A DNA stretch of 64,000 nt from PLOWO2-12-38-17 sp963709355 (GTDB taxonomy: Bacteria > Planctomycetota > Brocadiia > Brocadiales > Brocadiaceae), in assembly GCA_963709355.1 (NCBI GenBank), contig CAVPVY010000005.1, forward strand, positions 1,240,001 through 1,304,000. Direction: 5' to 3'. The first letter of the stretch is position 1; each line of letters begins with the position of its first letter. Below the pieces are notes generated by a model. That model was not told the DNA's origin. It worked only from the letters and a program-made list of their open reading frames with translations, and made no database searches. Both the position numbers and the translations under genes were made by a program. Below are positions 11,301 through 17,419 of this stretch, piece by piece.

Positions 11301-11774
11301 CGTGGACTTGGACCATGTCCAACTGCTTCCAAACCCTGTAATCCGATCACTACTGGCGATCGCCTCCCCGTCCAACCCGGCATGACATGTATCGTCCGCA
11401 CCAGTCGCGCCAAGCCCGCGTATCCAAATATAGTGCGTCCCTGTCTTGACAAATTCAACCTGGAAATCCAGACGTGGACTGTTGGTTACGTATCCCGTAC
11501 TCACAGTGGCGCCGTTATTTGGTGTGGCTGCCATAGCACCATCGCCTGAATATCCACTGTTTAGCGCTGCCGTCCAGTCGTGTCCACCCTGGGAGATCTT
11601 TGAGTGGTAGTGCTCCGCTTCGATCGAAACAATGCCCTGCGGACCAAAGTCTTGTTGAAATGCCCCAGAGTTGTCGGCACCAAAACAAGGGGTAACCGTT
11701 AAGGAAACAAGGGCTATCAAGAAAACAAAATAAAACCCATTCACTTTTTTCTTAGATTTGTTAAAATAATTCAA
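5334..11774 (-). CDS. giant secreted modular protein: GH115_C-like and chitobiase-like repeats with SGNH hydrolase
   Basis: 2146 residues. The start is TTG at 11774, preceded by GAGGG at 8-base spacing. A signal peptide (about 1-32) is followed by three copies of a 429-residue unit from residue 37. Each unit has a GH115_C-like sugar-binding module (GIVSIEAEHYHSK) and three 84-residue chitobiase/hexosaminidase C-terminal-like modules (ASIYYTLDGSDPTTGSTLYS). A fourth GH115_C-like module lies at about 1324-1500, then a concanavalin-like region (about 1505-1680), an Ig-like segment, an SGNH/GDSL esterase domain and a C-terminal beta domain. The esterase shows GDS near residue 1790, GTND near 1870 and the catalytic DNFHP near 1981, so it is probably active. 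The protein is likely extracellular, binding and perhaps deacetylating the polysaccharide of this locus. The repeat part is clearly more GC-rich than its neighbours. Confidence 0.85.
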   Translation of the reverse strand: MNYFNKSKKKVNGFYFVFLIALVSLTVTPCFGADNSGAFQQDFGPQGIVSIEAEHYHSKISQGGHDWTAALNSGYSGDGAMAATPNNGATVSTGYVTNSPRLDFQVEFVKTGTHYIWIRGLGATGADDTCHAGLDGEAIASSDRITGFGSSWTWSKSTSDGPVATFDVTSIGEHTVNVWMREDGFVIDKLVLTTDSNYSPSGTGPVESPRVGLTVETPTIAPAGGTFTDSVSVTLSTNTVSASIYYTLDGSDPTTGSTLYSSPFTLTSSGTVKARAFLGGYNDSGIASAVFTINTIQTVETPTITPAGGAFTDSVSVTLSTNTVSASIYYTLDGSDPTTGSTLYSVPFTLTSSGTVKARAFLGGYNDSGIASAVFTINPIPTVETPTITPAGGTFTDSVSVTLSTNTVSASIYYTLDGSDPTTGSTLYSSPFTVSSSGTVKARAFLGGYNDSGIASAVFTINSGSGAFQQDAGSQGIVSIEAEHYHSKIAQGGRNWTAALNSGYSGDGAMAATPNNGATVSTGYVTNSPRLDFQVEFVKTGTHYIWIRGLGATGADDSCHAGLDGAAITSSDRITEFVSSWTWSKSTMDGPVATFNVTSIGEHTVNVWMREDGFVIDKLVLTTDSNYSPSGTGPVESPRVGLTVETPTITPAGGTFTDSVSVTLSTNTVGASIYYTLDGSDPTTGSTLYSSPFTLTSSGTVKARAFLGGYNDSGIASAVFTINTIQTVETPTITPAGGTFTDSVSVTLSTNTVSASIYYTLDGSDPTTGSTLYSSPFTLTSSGTVKARAFLGGYNDSGIASAVFTINPIPTVETPTIAPAGGTFTDSVSVTLSTNTVSASIYYTLDGSDPTTGSTLYSSPFTVSSSGTVKARAFLGGYNDSGIASAVFTINSGSGAFQQDAGSQGIVSIEAEHYHSKIAQGGRNWTAALNSGYSGDGAMAATPNNGATVSTGYVTNSPRLDFQVEFVKTGTHYIWIRGLGATGADDSCHAGLDGAAITSSDRITEFVSSWTWSKSTMDGPVATFNVTSIGEHTVNVWMREDGFVIDKLVLTTDSNYSPSGTGPVESPRVGLTVETPTITPAGGTFTDSVSVTLSTNTVGASIYYTLDGSDPTTGSTLYSSPFTLTSSGTVKARAFLGGYNDSGIASAVFTINTIQTVETPTITPAGGTFTDSVSVTLSTNTVSASIYYTLDGSDPTTGSTLYSSPFTVSSSGTVKARAFLGGYNDSGIASAVFTINPIPTVETPTIAPAGGTFTDSVSVTLSTNTVSASIYYTLDGSDPTTGSTLYSSPFTVSSSGTVKARAFLGGYNDSGIASAVFTINSGSGAFQQDAGSQGIVSIEAEHYHSKIAQGGRNWTAALNSGYSGDGAMAATPNNGATVSTGYVTNSPRLDFQVEFVKTGTHYIWIRGLGATGADDSCHAGLDGAAITSSDRITEFVSSWTWSKSTMDGPVATFNVTSIGEHTVNVWMREDGFVIDKLVLTTDSNYTPSGTGPVESPRAAPLALPFSYDFNDGNTTGWTVVNEGINPSSWQVVNGEYHQQNYVGSIRMTLEEAYQKGFYSYLNPGVSLTDYRFSVKATPLVGTNNGHDIGVMFRYQDSQNYYRFSLNSNIGFSRLEKRVDGNFTTLAQNSRGFFQGQQLNIVVELKGSLIQVFLNGDPLFGVSDTGLTFGSIALYCQDEAKFDDVLIEENSTQPTIIISNPVSYSVDATNTINVSAITTNVPSGGWIEFLLDNTTSLPDFNFPYSAQFQLVFQGEHKVEAILRDSSGFELARDTNERIGAMGDYYVAVGDSNTIGSSDTYMADNQSQDGRTISFHGYESNLNDLLTATLLYPHIVYNEGIGGDESFDAAYSRIDSILERHTEAKKILILFGTNDSGGTLPVPSGLGCSGSDCDGTYKQNMQLLVDKIVAAGKTAVVALVPPSWGASGTGPPFPNPLDASKNLLIQEYNSVISSELQYIQTGVDFFSFFLSPIINRFSLFYDNFHPNGLGCAVMAKLWSNALTGNTAQPFILDNLTPSNYKQNLIEIGDMYYIDASYTATSIPAALDGGIWIMTANADKNNSSVNYLSFSVDRNATVYVAYDAEATTLPDWLSSFTSTGLQFSTTNPAASTLNLYKETVGIGTVTLGGNLSGGAVGASSNYLVIVVQN
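7270..11666 (-). repeat. tandem 1287-bp super-repeat (three copies plus a partial) with internal 252-bp repeats
   Basis: Copies lie at 10380-11666, 9093-10379 and 7806-9092, exactly 1287 bp apart, with a partial fourth copy (first module only) at about 7270-7805. Each full copy contains three 252-bp sub-repeats coding for the 84-residue modules. Copies are nearly identical in DNA, including synonymous positions, which points to recent amplification or gene conversion. Scattered changes such as GTAAAGGGGCTG versus GTAAATGGGACG near 10730 distinguish them. The periods are multiples of three, so gain or loss of units keeps the reading frame. Confidence 0.95.
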
Positions 11775-11843
11775 CGTTATAGCCCTCGACTGTTACAAAG
11801 TATGGATATTGGTCTCATCGCATTCCCTTGAAAAAAAAACCTC

Positions 11844-11970
11844 ACTACAGAAAATGTTCGATATAAAATCCTCGGCAATAAAGCTTTTTTTCCAGTAAGG
11901 TAAATCTTTTCTAATGTTACTTCCATCTAAGTTTAAAGACCCTTTACTTTTTGCCCACTGATCGCTCAAA
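11844..11970 (-). repeat. leader repeat, copy A (candidate structured RNA)
   Basis: On the minus strand, 70-200 bp upstream of the giant gene, is a block containing GGGCAAAAAGTAAAGGGTC and, further 3', TTGCCGAGGAT and AACATTTTCTGTAGT. The same blocks recur in copy B at 12115-12223 with a different middle. GGCA pairs with TGCC, and GTAAAG with CTTTAT, around an unpaired AAAA. The arrangement suggests a structured leader, but no known riboswitch class was recognised. Confidence 0.5.
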
Positions 11971-12048
11971 GCGTAATACGTCTAAGATATAACTATATAT
12001 TATAACATAAATTATATTAATTTATACCATTTTTATTTAATCATGCTA

Positions 12049-12066
12049 ATCCCTAAAAAGTGGGAT
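12049..12066. promoter_or_regulatory. ATCCC...GGGAT inverted-repeat motif, site 1
   Basis: ATCCCTAAAAAGTGGGAT forms an imperfect hairpin or operator-like inverted repeat 275 bp upstream of the giant gene. Related sites lie at 59066-59085 and 63979-63998, also upstream of minus-strand genes. The flanking stretch ATACCATTTTTATTT is shared with the site at 63979. Confidence 0.45.
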
Positions 12067-12114
12067 AAAACTAAATTTTCCCATATATGTGTAATCCTTA
12101 AAATTATAAAGACT

Positions 12115-12223
12115 TACTACAGAAAATGTTAGATATATTATCTTCGGCAGTAAGGATGTCTTTTAATACGTCCTTGTAAATACAAGACCCTTTACTTTTT
12201 GCCCCACGATTGCTCAGGGTTTA
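12115..12223 (-). repeat. leader repeat, copy B (candidate structured RNA)
   Basis: Second copy of the block described at 11844-11970. Minus strand: GAGCAATCGTGGGGCAAAAA, then GTAAAGGGTCTT, a variable hairpin (AAGGAC...TCCTT), TACTGCCGAAGAT and AACATTTTCTGTAGT. The GGCA/TGCC and GTAAAGG/CCTTAC pairings are kept although the enclosed sequence differs from copy A, which is what one expects if the RNA structure matters. Confidence 0.45.
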
Positions 12224-12425
12224 CCTTTATCGTGATACTGCGATTAAAGTTAAGTATAACCTATTTTTTATTTTTTTACAAGTAAAAAACAAGTACAAAA
12301 TAATAACAGAGCTCTTAGAAGGGCATTTGAAAGTAAAAGAGGCATGTGAAATATTACAGCGCTCAGAACGTCAGATTTACCAGATAAAGACAAATCATTT
12401 ATTTGTCCATTTATTTACGGAATGA
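12210..12425 (+). pseudogene. helix-turn-helix fragment of a transposase-like protein
   Basis: A 71-codon open frame whose middle part KNKYKIITELLEGHLKVKEA and the following CEILQRSERQIYQIK resemble the N-terminal helix-turn-helix of ISNCY-type or similar transposases, where this motif opens the protein. The rest of the enzyme is absent: the frame stops soon after. It overlaps the edge of leader repeat copy B. It is best read as an insertion-sequence stump; an intact small DNA-binding protein is less likely. Confidence 0.4.
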
Positions 12426-12429
12426 CGTA

Positions 12430-13275
12430 TTAGGTATTCTTATTATGGCGTGCCTTCATGGCATCAAACAATTTTGGCGCGTGAGTACGTAACAGCCGTC
12501 CCGCCGTGCGCCGCATACGGCCTACGGCAAGAGGGAGCGAATACACCGGATTCCACCACTTTTGGAAGCGGTAGACGGAATGCTGCAGTGCGGTCCTGTA
12601 CATGAGGGATTCGTTCGCGCGCATGATAACATCACCCGTGCGCTTTTCCGGCAGCAGAACGCCAAGAGCAAGGCCACACCACATCTGCCGGTAATTATCC
12701 TCTTCCTGCGTGACAAACCGGCCGACGACGAAATCCAGCTCTACCATGTGCACGTGGGGATTGCTTGACCAGATGGCCGTCATTATTCCTCTGCGGCAAC
12801 CGGGATTGAAGCTATCGTGCATGACGATATAAAGAGGCCTCTGAGGCCTGTAACGTAGCACATTATTTAAGTCGCACCGAACCCCTTCCTCGCTATGGTT
12901 AGCGTCTATAAGCACGAAACCCATGGATTCTCCCGAGTTTTGGATCCGGTCGATAAGTTTTGGCAGAGTGTTCTTTGATAGCCCGGTAATAAATTCGACG
13001 TTGGGGTAACGGCTTGCATACGTGGCAACACAGAATGGGTCGATGTCCAGTGCGTAAACCTTCTGTCACTGAGCCGCAAGAATAGCAAGGCTGCCGGCCC
13101 TGTAAACGCCGACCTCGATCGCAACTTGCGGTTTCAGCGTCGCTAGCATCGAGTGCACCGCGAAGCTTTCGGCATCGGTCATCAACCACTCATCGTGAAC
13201 ACCGCTCAATCGCTGAGCGGTCTCCGCGCTAGTTGACGGCAGTCGTATTGCACGGTCTAGAAACTGGAAAGCCAT
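12430..13275 (-). pseudogene. class I SAM methyltransferase (Methyltransf_24/CmcI-like) interrupted by one in-frame TGA
   Basis: From the ATG at 13275 a single frame of 282 codons runs to 12430, broken only by TGA at 13066-13068. The part before the stop contains the SAM-binding motif AIEVGVYRAGSLAI. After the stop, in the same frame, come VYALDIDPF, FVLIDANHSEEGVRCDL and YIVMHDSFNP, the usual later motifs of the Methyltransf_24/CmcI group found in polysaccharide and antibiotic loci. A restart at the ATG for MGFVLIDANHS would lack the cofactor site. Base composition is clearly more GC-rich than the flanking glycosyltransferases, suggesting separate ancestry. A nonsense mutation or a base-calling error explains it; selenocysteine is possible but nothing supports it. 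Confidence 0.75.
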
Positions 13276-13583
13276 TTGTCTCTTAAATATCGGGTTTGGT
13301 CGGATACCTACTTCCCTGTGTTCAGGTAATAAATAATCTCATTACAACATTTAATTTAAATTATAACAAAACATAGCAGATTGCAAGCTTTTTTAATTTA
13401 TTAGCTAAATTGAACACGAAAGAAGAGTGAAACGCCATCTCAAGGTTTATCACCGTATTTCAAGAAGCATGTCCTTTAAAAATCACTCTGTCAAAGGTTG
13501 AAAGCACACCGGTGATTTTGCTATGATATAGCTCAAGATACGTCTCCATCGTCGTCAGCCTCTATCGTGTATAATTTTCGTGG
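13276..13583. other. intergenic region, nothing recognised
   Basis: About 300 bp of AT-rich spacer between the interrupted methyltransferase and the glycosyltransferase that precedes it in the transcription direction. No gene, RNA or clear terminator was seen. Confidence 0.5.
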
Positions 13584-14813
13584 TTAGGATTCTTCATTAA
13601 GAAGTCTCAGGTACAATTCTACCAATCGGTCATTCAATTTATTAACATCATAATTCTTTTCCACATATTTTCTTCCCGCTTTTCCCATCTCAGACCATAT
13701 TTCTTGATGCTCAATGAGATACATCAGTCTCTCTGCTAATGTGTTTGTGTCTCGCTCAGGCACTAAAAAACCCGATACGCCATCTGTAACCAATTCAGGT
13801 ATTCCGCTGTGATAGGTACTAATGACTGGTATGCCTTGAGCTAACGCCTCCATTAATACCGTTGGTGTCCCCTCCTGATCACCATCCTGAGCTGTCACGC
13901 TTGGCGCTAATAATATATCTGTCTCTTTTAGTAATTCAACGATCTCTTCTTGTCGTCTCCAACCAATGAGCTGAACATTATCAGAAATATTTAATTCATT
14001 TATTAAACTTGCTATGTCTCCCTTTAGAAGTCCATCACCAACTATTTTATATTCTATATTTGGGTGTTTTTTAAGCACTTCTGCAACTGCTTGAACACCG
14101 TATTGTACTCCTTTTTTTTCAACAAGGCGAGCAATTGTCAGTAAATTCTCCTTCCCATTATTTTTTAGCTTGCGTGGAGAGAAATTAAATCTGCTAATAT
14201 CTACACCCAGTCTATGAACAACTATTTTTTGTTTTTTGCATCCTAATTTAATTAATTCCTCCTTCATTCGATTGCTTAATGCTAAAAACAGGTCACCCTT
14301 GCTAAAGAGATAATCGTATACATCTTCTCCTTGTTCTCTTATATATCGTGAAATATCATAACCATAAAAAGAAGTAATCACTTTGCCTTTAAAGAGCCCA
14401 ACATCCTTCAAAAAAACCCCTGTATTACCATTTGGTCCAAAATGGCAATGCACGACATCATAGGGGCTTTTGTTTAAGAAGGGAACAATCACATATAAGA
14501 TACGTAGCGATTTCTCCCTGAATTTAAAAATATTTAACGTTTTTAACAAAGCCATCGGTTTTTTGTGAAAATTTGTAATTATTAGATACATCCCTTTTAG
14601 TAGACGCAGGAACTTATTTGCTGGCATTGTTAGATAAAATGTGTGGTTTAATAAATTATATTTTTCTACATCTTCATGTACCTTTGGGTCATTCCCAGGA
14701 TGATTTGCATAAATATCAACTTCGTGTCCACGGTCGATTAAACCGGTAATTTGATTTAAGATAAAGGTTTGAGATAAAGCCGGAAATTGTCCAACAATAA
14801 ACGCAATTTTCAT
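13584..14813 (-). CDS. glycosyltransferase family 4, WcaL/AmsK-like
   Basis: 409 residues with a GT-B fold layout. The N-terminal start MKIAFIVGQFPALSQTFILN is characteristic of the WcaL/AmsK branch, which adds sugars to lipid-linked colanic-acid or amylovoran repeat units at the inner face of the membrane. The C-terminal half has the donor-binding region TIARLVEKKGVQYGVQAV and the E-x7-E motif in EGTPTVLMEALAQGIPVIS. Donor and acceptor sugars cannot be deduced. It follows the GT2 gene on the same strand with about 50 bp between, so co-transcription is likely. Confidence 0.88.
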   Translation of the reverse strand: MKIAFIVGQFPALSQTFILNQITGLIDRGHEVDIYANHPGNDPKVHEDVEKYNLLNHTFYLTMPANKFLRLLKGMYLIITNFHKKPMALLKTLNIFKFREKSLRILYVIVPFLNKSPYDVVHCHFGPNGNTGVFLKDVGLFKGKVITSFYGYDISRYIREQGEDVYDYLFSKGDLFLALSNRMKEELIKLGCKKQKIVVHRLGVDISRFNFSPRKLKNNGKENLLTIARLVEKKGVQYGVQAVAEVLKKHPNIEYKIVGDGLLKGDIASLINELNISDNVQLIGWRRQEEIVELLKETDILLAPSVTAQDGDQEGTPTVLMEALAQGIPVISTYHSGIPELVTDGVSGFLVPERDTNTLAERLMYLIEHQEIWSEMGKAGRKYVEKNYDVNKLNDRLVELYLRLLNEES

Positions 14814-14865
14814 AATTTACCGTTGTGTCAAATTACTTTTACTTAGTTGGATATTAATCTATCAA

Positions 14866-15843
14866 TTAACTATTAGCCTCTGTATGTTTTATTTTTCTCT
14901 TTATAAATCGCATTACAGAGTGTATAGGCGTTCCATAAAGCACTCTATAAATAGGAGAGTGCGCTATAGGGGCAAGATGACGATAATTAAATTTTTTGAA
15001 AACAATTAAATATGTAATAAAACGCTTTACGGGATATTTAACTGCCCTAGCTCTCTTATAATTTATCTTCGAGAAGAACCGCATTCCTTCGTTCCTAAGC
15101 ACTTTTTTCCTTTCTACTGGAACCAATTCACACATCAAATCCAGCAGCTCTAAAGAATCTTCACACCAATCACTTACTTTGACTGCAAAAGTCATTTCAA
15201 AGGGATGTTTGCGATAACTCGCCTTAATATCTTGCACATCTACTCTACCAAATTTAGATGCTAACTGCACCTCCGCAATTACATCCTGAAAAAGATTTTT
15301 TTTTGATTTAAAACCACCAATCTCTCTTAATCTCTCGGTGTTAAATAAACTACTGCAAAGATACAATGTTGTCTTACCAGCAAACCATCCTTTAAAGAAA
15401 TTCTCTGTTGAAAGTCCCCCAACCATATTAAGTGATTTATAAAACACATTACCCTGAGAATCAATTTCCCGTGTTCCGGTTCGTATAATACCAACATTAA
15501 TATTATAGTTAACACTTTTCATACATGTTTCAATAAAATCGCTATCAATTAAGTCGTCATCCTGGAGTAACAAAAAATAGTCACCGTTAGCCTGTTTTAG
15601 TAAAAAATTGAAGTTGTTATTGGCTCCAATATTTACCTCTTGTCTAAAATAACGTATACGTGGATCGGCAAGATTCCTGACAACCGACTCAGTATTATCA
15701 GTCGAGCAATTATCAGAAACAATGATCTCAATGTTTGGATATGTTTGACTCATTGCACATTTGAGAGATTGCCTCAGATAAGAATCGGCTCTATTGTAAG
15801 TAGGAATTGCGATGGTAACCAAGGGGTAAGTTTTACTAATCAT
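14866..15843 (-). CDS. glycosyltransferase family 2
   Basis: 325 residues. The N-terminal GT-A domain is clear: VTIAIPTYNRADSYLRQSLK, then EIIVSDNCSTDNTE, and the metal-binding DDD in LLLQDDDLID near residue 96. The C-terminal third is basic and may sit on the membrane. The start ATG overlaps the stop of the asparagine-synthase-like gene by four bases (ATGA), so the two are translationally coupled and probably act on the same product. Confidence 0.88.
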   Translation of the reverse strand: MISKTYPLVTIAIPTYNRADSYLRQSLKCAMSQTYPNIEIIVSDNCSTDNTESVVRNLADPRIRYFRQEVNIGANNNFNFLLKQANGDYFLLLQDDDLIDSDFIETCMKSVNYNINVGIIRTGTREIDSQGNVFYKSLNMVGGLSTENFFKGWFAGKTTLYLCSSLFNTERLREIGGFKSKKNLFQDVIAEVQLASKFGRVDVQDIKASYRKHPFEMTFAVKVSDWCEDSLELLDLMCELVPVERKKVLRNEGMRFFSKINYKRARAVKYPVKRFITYLIVFKKFNYRHLAPIAHSPIYRVLYGTPIHSVMRFIKRKIKHTEANS

Positions 15844-17360
15844 CTTTGGTCTCTATTTTTAAATATTTTTTTAAGATAAACCTTTATTGTGGAAGAGAAG
15901 CGCCTCTTTTTATGTGGATTTATTGGAATACTGAGAACTTCTGGCCATAAGTTTAAAATAAGTTTTTCAAATAATAAATAACGTGGCGGTTTTCTGTATT
16001 TTTCTTCTGTTGATAACATACTTATTAATAAATTTCTGCAATTAAATGGTGTAAAAATGTCTTTCCAGGCAATGTCAAACTCCAACTGACACATGGCAAG
16101 CCAATTCCCATGTCCTTGTTCCCAATCAAACAGGTCCAATATATGTACATTATGTATTTCTCCTAACCCCGAAAGCCAGGTTTCAAAATAATTTATTGCA
16201 AATTGATTTTTTCCCATTTTTTGTAACATTGAAAGATCCTGTGCCGTTACTTCTTCTTTCTTGGACTTTTTTAGTCCTTCCCTAACAGACCACCTTCCAA
16301 TTTCCGATGCGCCACCTGTTACAACAACTTTGTCTTGAGAATAATAATTAAAAATAGCATGTGCATCAGGGACATATATATAATGCGCTAAAGGAACATT
16401 TTTCTTGAATATAGTTATAAATTCATCTTTCATGATATACGTGCTTTTCACAATATCATGTTTCAACCCTAATTTTGATAAGAGCAGAGAAGGAATTCTT
16501 ATATCAGGATGATCTTCAGACATTGCTATCTGTCTGACTGTCATGTAAGCGACTTTGTTACTTATTTCCTTAGAAGACGCCAATACTAAACGGCTATCCC
16601 ACCCAGCAGTAATTGACAGAGCTAAATCAAAACGATTAGATAAAGCTCTCATTAGCTTTTGAAGAGTCACAGATATCTTCTCTAAAGCTTCGTTAAAGGG
16701 CAACACGTCTAACTTTTTATTAGGCCAGTACCGATGACACTCTCCTGTCACCAGATTTAAGTAATGATTTGGTAACATATGCCTTATTTCTTTATATGGC
16801 GAACTATAACCCGGCAACCTAAATTCTTTATTCTTTCTGAATTCATAAGAATTGATAAAATCAACTGCATTTTTATCCATCTGTAAATTTAATAATTCTG
16901 CAATAATCTTTGGTTGCGATGCGCACCATAAATCTTTTGTATGGTGCATTTCTGTATAAAATACCTGGCGTAAGCCTGCAGCATCATTTAATAATTGTAT
17001 CTCTTTGCCATCGTTTACTATGAGTATCCATCTACCACCGAATTTATACGTGTGCTCAATAAATTTATCACAACTGGAAAGCCCATGAATCAAATCATTT
17101 ATTATATCGGAATCACTGGCTTGTGGATTATCCGGGTCCAAAATAAATCCTAATAAAGTTATCGATTTGTTTTCATAATTGGCTTGATATATATTTAAGT
17201 CCGGATGCACAGTTAAATGTAACGTATTATTAATTTTGATCCTTTTCCAGGATGCAAGTTCTTCAACAAAAAATGGCCCAAGAATAAACTGATTACGGTA
17301 TAACAAATTTTCGAACATCGAAACTGATATTTTATTTTCTATTTTTCTCATTTCACTCAT
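15840..17360 (-). CDS. asparagine-synthase-like protein without glutaminase cysteine
   Basis: 506 residues. The C-terminal half carries the PP-loop of asparagine synthetases, SITAGWDSRLVL near residue 250, which would activate a carboxylate as the acyl-adenylate. The N-terminal half resembles the glutaminase domain in its beta pattern and in LLNDAAGLRQVFY, but it does not begin with the catalytic Cys2. It therefore probably uses free ammonia or an amine, or has another acceptor. Homologues occur in polysaccharide and lasso-peptide loci. The stop overlaps the start of the GT2 gene by four bases. The alternative start is Met4. A role in amidating a uronic acid or forming an amide on the polysaccharide is inference. 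Confidence 0.75.
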   Translation of the reverse strand: MSEMRKIENKISVSMFENLLYRNQFILGPFFVEELASWKRIKINNTLHLTVHPDLNIYQANYENKSITLLGFILDPDNPQASDSDIINDLIHGLSSCDKFIEHTYKFGGRWILIVNDGKEIQLLNDAAGLRQVFYTEMHHTKDLWCASQPKIIAELLNLQMDKNAVDFINSYEFRKNKEFRLPGYSSPYKEIRHMLPNHYLNLVTGECHRYWPNKKLDVLPFNEALEKISVTLQKLMRALSNRFDLALSITAGWDSRLVLASSKEISNKVAYMTVRQIAMSEDHPDIRIPSLLLSKLGLKHDIVKSTYIMKDEFITIFKKNVPLAHYIYVPDAHAIFNYYSQDKVVVTGGASEIGRWSVREGLKKSKKEEVTAQDLSMLQKMGKNQFAINYFETWLSGLGEIHNVHILDLFDWEQGHGNWLAMCQLEFDIAWKDIFTPFNCRNLLISMLSTEEKYRKPPRYLLFEKLILNLWPEVLSIPINPHKKRRFSSTIKVYLKKIFKNRDQR

Positions 17361-17419
17361 TAAAGATCCTCATCACAATTTTATCACCGGTGATACTTCA
17401 GAATTTGAGATGCTGGTTT

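Noticed and set aside
7987..11385. Conserved plus-strand open frames repeated every 1287 bp inside the giant gene
   Set aside because: They are antisense shadows of the repeated modules; their repetition follows from the repeat DNA itself. No ribosome binding sites or family resemblance.
7800..11670. CRISPR array interpretation of the regularly spaced repeats
   Set aside because: The repeat units are 252 and 1287 bp, code for protein modules and have no short unique spacers. No cas genes are present anywhere in the window.
11844..12223. c-di-GMP-I riboswitch assignment for the duplicated leader upstream of the giant gene
   Set aside because: GGGCAAAAAG and GGGTCTT recall GEMM elements, but the GACGCAAAGC joint and the GGTTGCCG 3' strand are missing, so it is reported only as an unassigned candidate RNA.
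12899..13124. Alternative-frame ORFs within the interrupted methyltransferase
   Set aside because: They bridge the TGA in other frames by chance; the protein motifs all lie in the single interrupted frame.
12430..13275. Selenocysteine insertion at the in-frame TGA (13066-13068)
   Set aside because: No SECIS-like hairpin was recognised directly downstream, no selenocysteine machinery is in the window, and the residue follows the SAM motif where no catalytic cysteine is known in this family.
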